64,000 nucleotides of DNA from Isoetes taiwanensis. Taxonomy: Eukaryota; Streptophyta; Lycopodiopsida; Isoetales; Isoetaceae. The position numbers and the translations under genes were made by a program. The notes below the pieces were generated by a model that was not told the origin of the DNA, made no database searches, and saw only the letters and a list, made by a program, of their open reading frames with translations. Location of the stretch: assembly GCA_021234155.1 (NCBI GenBank), contig JAJEKV010000540.1, forward strand, positions 62,001-126,000, written 5' to 3'. Shown one piece after another: positions 23,593 to 36,864 of this stretch. Position 1 is the stretch's first letter. Every line of letters starts with the position of its first letter.

Positions 23593-25099
23593 TGTAAGAT
23601 GCCATTTACGTCATTTTTACATATTATTTTGATTATGCGGAATTTTCATCCTTCTGTTGCTCTGAGCCACAACTTATTTTGTTCCTGGAAGAATTTAGGT
23701 TACAAGGAAGTTAATTATATTATCTTTTGTCTCATGCTAGATGAGGATGTATAGCCTGGGTTGCCTATAAGTTTTTATTAGGGTGCCTGAAAGTTGCAGC
23801 AGACATTATCATCAAAAAGGCAAGATTGTGGCTTCAACACAGCTTCTTGTGTGCTTGAGTAGAAAGATAACATCGCTTTTCTCAGTTCCAACATGGTTTT
23901 TAAAGATCCCTCGGGTTTTGTTGAGCAGAGAAGATAAATCAAAGAATCAAAAAGTTAGGATCGAAGATTAGAACCCAAAAATTGATAGAATAAAAAGGAC
24001 AGAACACGTAACCATTTCTTGTGAGGGCTATTCTAAAAAGAAGTCAAACAAAATGACTTCATGTATTATAGAAAACGTTGCACGATAAAAACATACATGT
24101 TTTAGATATTACGTAGTATTTTAACCTGTTTACAAAAGTTTCAGCATGAACTACACCAATTAATATTAGAAGACTCGATGTATTACACAATTCAAGTATT
24201 TACGAGACTTTGAGAAAAAAATAAAAAAATAAAATAGAAAGCTTTTACTTACAGTTCAGCACCAACAATAAAACCATAAATGGTGACCCTTATAGTTGTA
24301 GGATTAAGTTCAATGTTATGCCCTATGGAGATTGCCCTACAATTCAATACCACCAACTAAGGTTGACACTTCCGTTCTTTATTTTTGAATGCTCAATTCC
24401 ACTAGAGAAAATGACTACAGTTCACATTGCGCTAACTTCAAAAAATTGCATTAGGTTTGATTGGGATTTTTAGCATGGCTTTGAGGAGGGTTTGGCCAAA
24501 GTTTACCATAAATTTGTCACTTTTTTAAGGTAGAATCTTGCGTTCAAATCTTACATGTTCAAATTGACATAAATTTGTTACTAAAGAAGCTCACATTATT
24601 GAATGTTGGACGTGATAGTGATTTGAAGTCCACAGGTTCCAGATCCACGGGTTTCCCACCTCTACCGAGACAATTATGAAATTATATGGAGCTATATGGC
24701 AATGTTAACATATCCAACTTCCACTATGATAGTGACTTCTAACAATTATCGACATTCAACTTTAAACAGCATCAAAGTCGAGCTATCAAACTCGACTTTG
24801 GTAGATAAGTTTTTTATGGTTGTCTGGCTTGACACTCACCAAGTTGTCAAATTATTCTTTACGTTGTACACTTGAGTCTGCAGACTGGTAGTGTTGGTAT
24901 GACGTGATTTCACGTTCTACAAATCAATCTTTGATGAAAGGTTTGACTTTGACTTAATTCATTTAGGTCGATTGTTTTAGTTTAGCTTCGCTTTTCGACT
25001 TGACCTTGCTCCCTAAGCTAACTTCAACATTCAACTTTCTTGATAAAATCTTCACCGAGAACTCTGTAATAGTGATATTACATTTGATAACAGACTGCC

Positions 25100-26180
<1,081 letters not shown>

Positions 26181-26189
26181 GGTTTCCCC

Positions 26190-26620
26190 AGAATCTATTA
26201 AATATTCTCTTGACATTCCCTTAAATTTCCAAAAATTATCTCAAGATTCCTCTAGATTGCCCAAGATGCTAGGTAGATTCTCCTAGATTCCATTATATTC
26301 TATGAAGATTCCCCTGCAAGCACACCTAGTGTCAAATATTCTCCTAGATCCTCTTGGATTTTCTCCTAGATTTCCTAAGATTGCACAAAGATTCCCCTAG
26401 ATTCTTAAGATTCTATAAAGATTCCCCTAAATTTATCGAGAATTATCCCAACATGCCTCTAGATTCCCCAAGATTCTATGTAAATTCATTCAAAATTTCA
26501 AGGATTCATTCAAATTTTGTAAAGATTCCCCTATATTCTCAAAGATTTTATGAAGATTCCTTTGAATTTTCCGAAATTCTCAAAGATTTTCATGAGATTT
26601 TCATAATTTGTAGACTCTAA
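26190..26620. repeat. Degenerate satellite, unit about 35 bp
   Basis: About ten diverged units built on AAGATTCCCCTAGATTCT and CAAGATTCTATGAAGATT. Related, looser stretches occur at 6,890-6,960, 28,380-28,640 and 28,900-29,010 and, inverted, at 56,135-56,230. No coding meaning. Confidence 0.7.
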
Positions 26621-28589
26621 ATCCACTCCATTGCATATTTCAACACGGGTGAGATCTACGGCCACTAAAATGCCAATTAAATTAGGGCATAGTGTTATTT
26701 GCCATCTAATAAATGAGAACAAAAAGAAAAAGAAATAGATGTCCTATGTATTAGACTCACTCTTAGAGGATTTCCCTGTAGACAATATTTACTGTATATC
26801 TTGATGTGCCAACATCTATGGAAGCGTCTCCATCCTTCGATGGAATAAGTACCTTTATGCCTTAAATTCCTTCAACTCTCAATAGTTCCACATAGAATTA
26901 TGCGTGATGTAGAATCGCATTTGGCAAATACAAAGCGACCATTTGCAAGTCTTTAATATATGTTGGGCATATCTCAAATATATGTTGGGCGGTGGTTGGG
27001 CATATATTGGACATATGTTGGGCAAAAATGTTGGAAATATATTGGAGACAAATGTTACACAATCTTCATTATATGTTAACTTGAGACCTAGATGGCCCTT
27101 GAAAAGGAGCCGGGATGAAGGCTACAAATTCGGCATTAGATAACTTGAGAAATCTGATTGCAGAGCTCGGCCATTGCGGCTTCTCGTCCCCCTAAGAACA
27201 GCAGAGACATCGAACATGTCGGCATTTAATTTCCTCATTTATTTCAATGACTTTTTATTCAATGGATGAGATCAAATCTTAAAATTAAACGGAATGAATG
27301 TGGCCACCTTAAAATGTTTTAACGTCACGTTATCACTAAGATGTAAACAATGATACATTCTTCAATTTTCACATAATATTTTTGTTTACTCACGAGCAAT
27401 GCGGTTAATATCAAGACCTATAGATTATGCTAAAAGAAGCTATAACCATAAACATGACATCTCAACATCACAACTCAAATCACAAAACTCCTTGATGTAG
27501 CCAAGGAGTTTCTTGCTACTATCTTTACACCCTATGCAGATGGAACTATTATTGTAGTTAGATAAATGTTGCATGGAGTTGGTTCACACTTATTCCAATA
27601 AGTAGCAAAGCAAGAGCCTTCCGGTGTTTAGAGAAGCCAACATAATGAGCATGCTATGTCACAAATAAACAATTAATACCAAAGTTTAATGTTTCTTGTT
27701 TTCTTTTCATTCAAAGAACCACCCAAAAAATGCATGCATTTTTCAAACCAAACAACTAATACATAAGGCATCCATTTTAGTTTCGCTTCCAGATGCTCTT
27801 GCTCCACTGTTTGAGCTTTCAAACAATGCCTACAACAAAATTCCAAGGAGGATGCTACATATCCAAAACAATGCCTTGGTAAATGAAGGACCCTTCTATT
27901 GAAAGGAATTGAAGCCAATCTGCTCATGCCCAACCATAGCCATAGCCAAATCCTTCCAGTGCCAAATACTACATGATTAATCTGCAAACTTCAGCGCCAA
28001 TTATTTCAAACAAAAAGTTTGCATAGAATCTAAATCTCCACCATGAAGAAACCAAAATTTATATCCGAATTATATTCATCAAAGGGCTTGTTCCCTTACA
28101 GATTATAGCTTCTGAATCATGTTCACTGTTTGCAAAAAGAAAGAAAAAGCTGGGTAAAACTATTGCTAGAAATTATAGAGGCATCTTTTTTATCCATCAC
28201 TTGTAGGTTCTTCAAGATTCTCAATTAGACTCTATATGTTGGTATACAAACAAATAGATCTCACGCATCAAGATTTAAATTTGAGGCTGACATTTGAGAT
28301 GTGAACATTCCCTCACATTAAGATCCAATTAGCTTTATCATGATCTTCAAAGCTTTCCTTATGAATATTTTCCTTTAAATCCCTTTCTATGAAGATCCCT
28401 ATGATTTTAATAGAATTCCACTAGGTTTCTTGAGTACTTCTTTGGCTCCCCAAGAATTGTACAAAGTTTATCATAGTTGATTGTATTTAGGGACCATGTA
28501 AAGTTAAGTGCATCTCATCTTGGGCAACCTTGTTGAAACCTTGTTAAAGCCAACAACTTTAAACGAACGACCAAACATAGGGTTTTCAA

Positions 28590-28837
28590 GAATCTATTAA
28601 GATTCTCTAGGATACTACGAGTATTCCTTAAGATAATACAAAGATTTCATTCCAAAGCACATCGAATGTGAATGATATACCTAGATGGAGTGTATCAAGT
28701 CATTTGGTCATTGAATCTATTAAGATTCTCTAGGATACTACGAAAGTATTCCTTAAGATAATACAAAGATTTCATTCCAAAGCACATCGAATGTGAATGA
28801 TATACCTAGATGGAGTGTATCAAGTCATTTGGTCATT
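28590..28837. repeat. Tandem duplication, 123/125 bp x 2
   Basis: 28,590-28,712 and 28,713-28,837 are almost identical (the second has AAAG for AG after ACTACG). Each starts GAATCTATTAAGATTCTC and ends CAAGTCATTTGGTCATT. Units of the degenerate satellite form the first third. Confidence 0.95.
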
Positions 28838-29009
28838 CTTTATCAAAATTTATATGCATGAGGAATTTACAAAGACTAGTTGAAGATTCATTGAGATTCC
28901 CTAGGATTATGTTCATATTATGAAAGAGTGTGTCAAGTCATTCCTGCAAAACACACTCTTAAATTCTACATTCCCCTTAGATTCCCCTAGATCCTCTAGA
29001 GTATCGTTT

Positions 29010-30300
29010 AGATTCCTAATTGAACATATCCCTTTTTCATTAGGAGAGAATGCCTTCCAATATGCCAAAAAGTGTTGAAACTATAAACTATAATCCAGGA
29101 CTTTCCTCACAATATCCAGGCCTTTGCTCACAATTACAAATTTTGGAAAGTGCCTAATGTGTTGATAGAGCCTGCGTTATTTAAATCCAAAATATTATAT
29201 ACTCTTGTCATGCTTAAATGTTGAATATCAATGATCAGTTGGAGGCATGTTAAAAAAATTGCCTGATCAAGTTCCTTAAGAATCCTCAACGTTCACCTAG
29301 ATTTCTCCAGTCAAGTTGATAGTCAAAATTTTACAAAAAAAAAAAAGAAAAGCTTATAATGTGTCATTTCCTCGATGTAAAAGACAACCAGTGTTAGAGA
29401 GACCGTGCACAAGGGTCTTAATTCATATGCAGATTTTGGTATGCATGTGGTCCTCCAGATATAATAGCTTCTTTCATATGCTTATATCTAATGGTCTTGT
29501 TATCCCCACAAATGCACCATAAGTCTGGAATTCAATGAGCCATAATGTTCATATTATTACATTAGCCAAGGTGCTCTTTGTCTACGAGTATTCGAATAAT
29601 TTCAAAAACTTACAACAGGGGAAATCTTGGTACCTTTCCCTTTATATTTTGAACCCCCTCTTTTGGGGCGTGGGTGGCTTTCTTAAGAGTTGGCAACTAC
29701 TATCATTACAACATTGCAAAAGCACGCACCATACCATTAAATGCTTCTTGACTTAAAAGTCGTGATAATCATTGCCAAAATGCTTCTTATTAAGAGTCAA
29801 ATGATTATAACATGTTATCCAAAGAACAACATTTTGATAGTTTTCCTTTATGCTTTTATATTTTTAACCCTCTTAGGGGGATTTTTTTTTAACCTTGGCA
29901 TATACTATGAATTCCAACATTCTAAATAAGGGACGTGCACATTTGGGTCATTGTCTCTGGCATATACTATATCATTACACACATGAAAGATTTGCATTGT
30001 CAAAATGCTTCTTAATTTAAAGCATATCCATGAAATAGCAATACATGATGACTAGAGAGATTTGTTTCCTAAGTTAATGATTAGACACAAAGACAAAATG
30101 TTTATGTCTAGTGATCAAGATACCCACACCAAGCTCCACAGAGTCAAGATCTCCACAAGGAGTTACCTGCGTAGATTTTACATAAGAAATAAGCATAAAA
30201 GAAAAAAGTTGGCTCACCCTGCCCACCAATCAAGCCAACGGTCAGTAACTTCCCTTTTAATTGCAACTTGCAAGACTAGAGTTCCAGCCCTGTAGCTACT
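29010..30300. other. AT-rich, no supported gene
   Basis: Contains two loosely related stretches at about 29,620-29,760 and 29,840-30,020 sharing TTTCC-TTTAT, AACCC-CTCTT, GGCATATACTAT or GGCAACTACTAT and AAATGCTTCTTAATTTAAAG-like segments, suggesting an old duplication. Nothing coding. Confidence 0.4.
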
Positions 30301-30533
30301 AGGGGTGGCCACATGCAATCTTCACGGCCCTCCCCTCCGTATATGAATCTGATACGAGAGGGGATACGAGAGAGGGGAAGAGCGGCAGGAACAGCTGCAG
30401 AATAGAGGAAAACAGACGATCATGACTAAAAATTTTGGGTGTTCCTCTCCGACATCAATCGGAGGCCTCCGCCTCCATTTTTCGGCTGAAACTCCTTCCG
30501 TTTCAAGATGAAAACTGACATGTGGCCACCCTT
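30301..30533. mobile_element. Candidate MITE (hAT-like ends)
   Basis: Ends AGGGGTGGCCACATG and, inverted, AAGGGTGGCCACATG form 15-base terminal inverted repeats 233 bases apart. The interior has no coding capacity and is GC-richer than its flanks. AGGGGTGGC ends are common in plant hAT-derived MITEs. An exact 8-base target duplication could not be seen (flanks GTAGCTACT and ATCTTGTTACT), so the superfamily is tentative. Confidence 0.55.
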
Positions 30534-31223
30534 ATCTTGTTACTCCACGGTGCATCTCCTCCTTATATTCAAGAATGCCAAATATCCGCATTAGTGGCAA
30601 AATGTAATAATAAGTATGATTGCACCAACCAAACCTTAATATAAAAACAATGCACATGGTTTTGATGAGGATACCAACCAAAAGATATCACACTTTGAGA
30701 AGCAGATTTTCCTACTTCTCGAACCAGCTCAAGCCACCGCTTATCGGAAAACCATAACAAAGCCCGGAAGTCCCCTCTCTTTCCGATCGCCAACTAGATG
30801 CATAAAAATGTTTGAACATAACTTTTACCTTCATTCATCCGTGGTTCTAGATCATAAAGTATTGCCATCTCTTGAGAAGCGCAAACAAGATATTTCCTCT
30901 CCAACTTCATCTTCGGATGGAAACGCCACATGCGACCTTTAACATTCCAAATCAGTAACATCAAAATAGATTGTACATATGCATTAGTAAGATGAACTGA
31001 AAAAATAAGACGGACCTCTAAGTTAAAAATGAGATAAAAACTCGACCTAGAAGAGGACTTGGACATATCTTCTGCACTGCCATAAACGACACATGTGCTA
31101 TAAACTGGATCCTCTATTATACATGTACTTAGGTTGTATACGTAAGATTAACATGCTTGCAGGCCAATTATGGGGCTTGTTTGTTAACGAAGCCATAACA
31201 GATCTTCCAGGACATTTGCTGAC

Positions 31224-31437
31224 TTATCCTCTTGCAGTCGCGTTGGATGGCTCAGTACAGTGTTTCCCTGACACAAAAGCTTCAATTTTGGGTGCGAGGT
31301 CAGGGTACTTGCCTGATATCCTTACCACATGAATCATGTTATCAGGAAGCTTGCAGAAACTGTGCATAATAGAAGAGCATTTATTTTCTGTGCTGACCAT
31401 GAACCCTGTGCAGCCATAAAATCGAACTCTTATCGGT
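31224..31437 (-). pseudogene. Probable acyl-CoA oxidase C-terminal exon
   Basis: Minus-strand reading with SFCKLPDNMIHVVRISGKYP and DLAPKIEAF, resembling the AFNxxDxxLxSxLGRYDGNVYPxLFEEA segment near the C-terminus of plant ACX1. It lies directly downstream, in the same orientation, of the clear ACX exons at 36.46-36.86 kb, with the Copia element between. Similarity is partial and the call leans on that context. Confidence 0.5.
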
Positions 31438-31442
31438 CTTTT

Positions 31443-31634
31443 TATTTGAATGTAAACCCTAAAAAGGAACAAATGAGAGACGCACGTAAACGGCACATGT
31501 ATTGAAGTCTCAAAGTGATAATTATGAAAAGGAGAACGTGTGACCTATATAGTCACATTAGGTTTAGGTTTAGGTCACATGTATTAGGTCATATTAGGAC
31601 ACGTCATATAGAGTAAAGTGTCATGTCTCTAATA
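31443..31634 (-). repeat. Copia 3' LTR
   Basis: 192 bases, identical to the copy at 36,265-36,456. Contains two TTTAGG units and a telomere-like look by chance. Confidence 0.97.
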
Positions 31635-31694
31635 CCCCTTCTGAGACTTTACTCTATCTGTGAAAGCATTATTAACAGAAAGAAAAGGAAATGA

Positions 31695-32255
31695 TCATGC
31701 AGTAGACTGTAATGGCTGAATGCCCAAGCGCAGTTTCATCTGCTGAAATTTGGAGCCTGCGAGAGGTTTTGTCATCCCATCAGCCAATTGATGAGCAGTC
31801 GCACAATATTCAAGTTGCAAATTGGATTCTTGAAGCTGTTCCCTTACAAAGCATACTTGAACATCCAAATGCTTAGTTGGTGGATGATATTGTAAGTTCT
31901 TTATGAGATCAATAGCTCCAGAATTGTCCACACACAGTTTGGCTGACTTAATTGAAACTTGAAGATCCTGGAATAGATGGAGAAGCCACATCATTTCTTG
32001 AGTGCCTGTGGTCAATGCTTTAAATTCTGCCTCGGTTGTATGCAGACTAACAGTAGATTGCTTTTTGGATGACCATGTGATAGCACTGTTTCCTAGCATT
32101 GAAACGAAACCAGTTGTGGATCTCCTATAGTCATAGTCTGTTCCAGCATGATCTGCATCTGTATAAAAAACTAATTCACTGTTTTGCTGATTTTTATAAG
32201 TAATGCCCTCATTCATAGTGCCTTTGAGGTAAGCTAAAATTCTTTTGGCTGCCAA
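31695..32255 (-). pseudogene. Copia RNase H region (fossil)
   Basis: Shows FYTDADHAGTDYDYRRSTTG, ITWSSKKQSTVSLHTTEAEF and the C-terminal QLADGMTKPL, all standard for plant Copia RNase H. Confidence 0.93.
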
Positions 32256-32288
32256 CCAATGAATTTTTCGAGGGTCCCGTGATAAAGC

Positions 32289-33200
32289 TTAACCGACTTG
32301 GCCAACAGCAAATTGAATATCTGGCCTGCTGATAGTAACATATATGAGAGAACCTACCAGCTGCCTGTAAAGAGTGGGGTCACATGTAGGACCAGTTGCA
32401 TCATAGCTCAGTTTGTTGCCTGGCTCATAGGGATTAACGGCTGCATTGCAGTCTGTCATATGAAATCTGAGCAACATATCTTTGATGTACTTCGTTTGAG
32501 TGTTTGAATATAAGTTGGATGCTGCCAAACTTCAATCCCTAGGCAGAAGTGCATTAAGCCAAGATCAGTAAGCTCAAAAGCATTGCTGAGTTGTATCTTG
32601 AGATCTGCAATGATATCAGCAGCATCCCCGGTAATAATGAGATCATCTACATATAAGGTAAGAATGCAGATTTGATGATCATTGACTCTAAAATATAGGC
32701 TAGGGTCTGCTCTGGATCTCTGGAAGCCAAGATGAAGAAGAAATGAGTTGATCTTGGCATGCCAGCAGCACGGTGCCTGTTTTAGGCCATAAAGACTTTT
32801 CTTTAGCTTTGCACTAGATGTTCCCCGTCCTTGTTTAACAAAGCCCTGCTGGCTGCTCCATGTAGATGTCCTCTTCTAAATCACCATTTAGAAAGGCACT
32901 TTTGAAGTCCATTTGCCAAAGGGGCCAGCCTTTGCTTGCTGCTAAGGCAATGACTGCTCTAAACAGTGTCCATAACGAGCAGCAAGGGGCAAATACTTCC
33001 AAGATAGTCATGGCCATATTTCTGATTATAGCCCTTGGCTACTAATCGTGCTTTGTGTTTGGCCAAGGATCCGTCTGCATGAAACTTTGTTCGATAGACC
33101 CATTTATTACCAATAACATTGTGCTTGGCTGGTCTAGGAACAAGTGTCCAGGTGTCTTGCTTTTCTAACATAGAATATTCATGAGTCATGGCATCCACCC
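32289..33200 (-). pseudogene. Copia reverse transcriptase region (fossil)
   Basis: Includes NKWVYRTKFHADGSLAKHKA with RLVAKGYNQ, then the catalytic-domain start DFKSAFLNGDLEEDIYMEQP and, further on, the LVGSLIYVTISRPDIQFAV segment. Interrupted reading frames. Confidence 0.92.
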
Positions 33201-33782
33201 AATCGCTTGTGCTTGACCGCTATTGAAATGTTGAGGATCTTGATGTTCAAAGATATTTGGCCATGAGAGCATAGTTAAGAGCTTGAGTAGGAGGCAAACC
33301 AGCAAGGCGAAGTGACCTCCGTGGAGGTGGAGCAGGTGGAGCAGCCGGAGGGAGAGCATATGCATTATCAAGCGCAGGGTCATCCGTGGCAGAGATAGCA
33401 ATGGGAGAATCATCCCCCTGACCTACCAAAGGAATTCCAGCAAATTGATCATCGGGAAATTCAAACTGATCATCTGGCTGTACCAAAGAATGGCCCGAGA
33501 GTGATGTGAGGTGTCGAGCTAGATGCTTGAGCTAGATGCTTCGTGTTCGGAAGGTAAGGGAGCAGCGGCGGTGGTGGAGATCCAAGAATTAGCATGTTCA
33601 AATAAGTCTTGAAGTAAATCTTTGTGAAAAGAATACTTATCATCATCCGCTTGTGGATATTACAAGGCCCTCTATAAACCGAACACTTCCGAAAGAAAGA
33701 CCTTCTTTGTCTTGGGGTCATAAAGCCTCCAGCCTTTATTGTTCAATGGATAACCAATGAAAATACATTTAAGTGCCCCCCG

Positions 33783-35180
33783 TCACAAGCTTCCCCTTGT
33801 TGTTTTAGCTTTTCCATAGGGATAGCAACAGTATGCAAGACATCCAAAGACTTTAAGATTATCCACATTCGGTTTCTTGGCATAAAAAGCTTCATATGGA
33901 GTCATAGATTGTAAAGGCAACAAAGAGGGTGCTCTATTGGCTAAATAAGCAGCAACTTGAAGAGCTTCTCCCCAAAATCTGAGATTCATATGTTTATGTG
34001 CAAGCATGGATCTCACGAGATTTTGTAGGGACCTGTGTTTTCTTTCAGCGACCCCATTTTGGGAGTGTGCATAAGGAACAGTTAGCTGCCTGTGTATGCC
34101 ATGATCATGACAAAAAGCATCAAATTCTGAATTAACATATTCTGTTCCATTGTCAGTATGAAGAGCTTTAACTTTGGTAGCCATATGAGGTTCTATAAAT
34201 GTAATGAACTCTTTGAAATAGTGAAGTACCTGATTCTTGGTTTTGAGACAAAAGACCCATGTATACCTTGAGAAGTCATCAACAAGTATGAAGAAATATG
34301 AAGCTCCTCCTAAGGATGTAGTCGGCATGTAACACAAATCTGAGTGTAAAAGCTCCAAGGGTTTTTGTGCACGAACTGTTGCATGTTGAGGATATGGCGC
34401 ATGAGTCTGCTTGCCCAAGTGACACGCCTCACATTCAATTGCATGAGAACGTAATTTTGGTATTCCATCAACCATGGATAAACGTGAGAGTTCACCAAGT
34501 GCCTGGCCACCTATGTGACCATATCGAGCATGCCATAAAGAATCCTTTTGAATTTCTGCTGCTACATGAACAGAAGCAGGATGTAATGGATGAGCATCAA
34601 CTGTGTAGAGCCCTGCTTTATTCAGATGACCAGTAAGACGAACGTTAAGTTGAGAAGGAGAAAGAAAGTCAAAGGGACTTTTCTCTGTCACATACATCTT
34701 CTTGTCACCAAATATAATGGTTCGCCCTTGCAGATCAAATTGAGAGACTGAAAGTAAATTAGCAAGAAGATTTGGGAGGTAGGTAACCTCTGGAATTTCC
34801 AAAATTCCAGCAGAGGAATGCAAATGTAATTCACCTTTACTAACAGATTGACATGAGTTACCATTGCCCAATGTAACTAGGACTGAATTATCCTCTTGTT
34901 CATTGACTAGTACAGCAGAATTCCCTATGACATGCTTTGATGCTCCAGAATCCATCATTAAATGTGAAGAGATTACCTTGGACTCTTGGGGAGGTGTGGG
35001 ACGTAACTCGCTCAGACCAATACTTCTTGCATCACGCTGTTTGGAGAGAGCATCCAAATCAGTTGCGGCCATATTAAGATACTCATGTGAGAATAATGGT
35101 GATAAAATAGCTGCCCCATTAATAGCATGTGTAATGTTGGATGACGATGATGCCGAGGATCGTTTCTTGAGTCGAGCCAT
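33783..35180 (-). pseudogene. Copia protease-integrase region (fossil)
   Basis: Contiguous open stretch with the aspartic protease motif DSGASKHV, the integrase zinc-binding motif (WHARYGHIG and CEACHLGKQTHAPYP), and an integrase core with LLHSDLCYM, LHTDNGTEYVNSEF and the NGVAERKHRSLQ region. Confidence 0.95.
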
Positions 35181-35183
35181 TGC

Positions 35184-35912
35184 TTAAATTCGACATCGAT
35201 TGAAGTGCCCCTTCATGCCACATGCATAACATGTAACAAAGAGATTTATCTCTTGGAATTTTAGCGTAAGATTTATCGAAGATTTATCTGTTTGTGATTT
35301 GTTTCTGTTGGCATCAGACATAGACATGGCCAAATTTAGCTGTGCTAAGTGAAGCTGAGTTTGTTGAATTTTGCTGGCTGTCTCCAGTTCTTCTTGCACC
35401 AAGAGATTTTGGATCTCATTAAAAGAGAAAAGAACTCCCTTTTGTGAGCAGGTTTTAACAGCTCCAATAATATTTTGAAACTTGTCACCAATACTTCTGA
35501 GTACAATAATGATGAGATCGGCTCATTAATGTTGTTTGAGAGTTTTTAGTTTGGAAAGATAAGCAGTAACATTATCACAAGAATCAAGCCTTAGTTGCTC
35601 CATTTGCTGTTTAACTAGAGACTGTTTACCAAGACCTGTAACAGTGCATGAGGCTTTGAGATATTCCCATGCTTCTTGAAAGGTTTTACAACCCTGAAGT
35701 TGTCTTCTAATATCTGGATCAACAAGGATTTTAAGATGATCTAATGCCTCTTCATCTTCTTCTGGTTGGGCTGCTGCATCCCAATCTTCTTTTAAAACTT
35801 TCTTCAACTTCAAAAGACCCAGATAGATCACAAAGAATTCACTCCATGTCTGGTAATTGGACCCATCCAGAATTGGATTAGTGCACAATTTGAATGGATC
35901 TATTCCTCCCAT
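35184..35912 (-). pseudogene. Copia gag region (fossil)
   Basis: Start MGGIDPFKLCTNPILDGSNY resembles Copia gag N-termini; a single CCHC-type zinc knuckle remnant (CYACGMKGHFNRC) is near the end. Interrupted. Confidence 0.88.
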
Positions 35913-36264
35913 GATGGAGAGTCAATACTGTGATAAAGAATCCTCAAGATTTATAAGAAATCAAGCAGAAAATGGACAGACAATCTGAGCAGTAGTTACC
36001 CAACCCAAGAATTTGAATCATCATAAACAACTGATGAGATTTCTCCCTCTGCTTAGAAAAACGTCCTATAAATCAGTCTTGTGAAAAACCTAGTGAAAAT
36101 CTCCTCCAAGATTCGCCAGACTGAGTCAAGAAACAGGATCAATAGAATGGTGAAGCAGGGCGAATCAGATCTGGAAGGCTTTTGCTGAGATTATATCACA
36201 CGCACAAGATGGAGCAATGCGTCCTCCCTCTGCAATTTTCCCTTGTAGTCCGGCTCTGATACCA

Positions 36265-36456
36265 TATTTGAATGTAAACCCTAAAAAGGAACAAATGAGA
36301 GACGCACGTAAACGGCACATGTATTGAAGTCTCAAAGTGATAATTATGAAAAGGAGAACGTGTGACCTATATAGTCACATTAGGTTTAGGTTTAGGTCAC
36401 ATGTATTAGGTCATATTAGGACACGTCATATAGAGTAAAGTGTCATGTCTCTAATA
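36265..36456 (-). repeat. Copia 5' LTR
   Basis: 192 bases, identical to the 3' LTR; followed on the minus strand by the tRNA-Met primer-binding site. Confidence 0.97.
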
Positions 36457-36461
36457 CTTTT

Positions 36462-36860
36462 TTCAACCAAAATCAAATATTACTGATATTTCGGCGCACA
36501 ACGAACCAGATGGTCTCCAGCAATTACAAAGTGAAAATCAGCACATGTGACTATCTTGAATTTGCCCATTGTCAGGCGTTTTCGTGTGAAGATAGCATGG
36601 GCCTTCATCATATAGTGCACGTGTTACATGCAAGTTGAGACACGGACTCTTCAAATAGTCCTGTGCTTCCTCAAGGTCCCTGTTCTCCATACCACAACTC
36701 TTACATCATCATCTCATTGAAAGCATATACTTGCAATAATTCCAGAAGTTCAAATGTTACCTGATATGTGCATGCTCGAACATATGTTGCATATAGTTCA
36801 GGAACACCACTTGAGCAGAGATAACCATGCCCGCCACAAAGTTTTCTGCACTTGTGAAAT
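36462..36860 (-). pseudogene. Peroxisomal acyl-CoA oxidase (ACX1-type) exons
   Basis: Acyl-CoA oxidases catalyse the first step of peroxisomal beta-oxidation using FAD and yielding hydrogen peroxide. The minus-strand exon 36,860-36,761 reads CRKLCGGHGYLCSSGVPEL followed by YATYVRACTYQ and a donor gtaac; plant ACX1 has CRKLCGGHGYLWxSGLPELFAVYVPACTYEG at this point. A second segment, about 36,694-36,580, reads NRDLEEAQDYLKSPCLN and matches the QKAEDWLNPDVVLEAFEARA stretch loosely. A Copia element interrupts the gene just downstream, and a possible C-terminal exon lies beyond it at 31.2-31.4 kb. The FAD-binding N-terminal half was not found upstream; instead a different gene's exon lies there at 37.7 kb. 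Confidence 0.85.
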
Positions 36861-36864
36861 GCTT

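Larger units (their letters stand above)
31443..36456 (-). mobile_element. Ty1/Copia LTR retrotransposon, young fossil
   Basis: Two identical 192-base LTRs enclose, in minus-strand order, gag, protease, integrase, reverse transcriptase and RNase H, which is the Copia order. A 5-base target duplication CTTTT flanks it (31,438-31,442 and 36,457-36,461). The primer site TGGTATCAGAGC (36,253-36,264, minus), typical of plant Copia elements primed by initiator tRNA-Met, directly abuts the 5' LTR, and a polypurine AGAAGGGG abuts the 3' LTR at 31,635-31,642. LTR ends are TATTAG and CAAATA rather than the common TG...CA. Identical LTRs mean recent insertion, yet the coding region is interrupted in roughly half a dozen or more places, so it looks non-functional as written. 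It lies inside an acyl-CoA oxidase gene fragment. Confidence 0.97.

Noticed and set aside
31555-31580. Interstitial telomere repeat (GGTTTAGGTTTAGG)
   Set aside because: Only two units, present in both LTRs as part of the LTR sequence, and not TTTAGGG.
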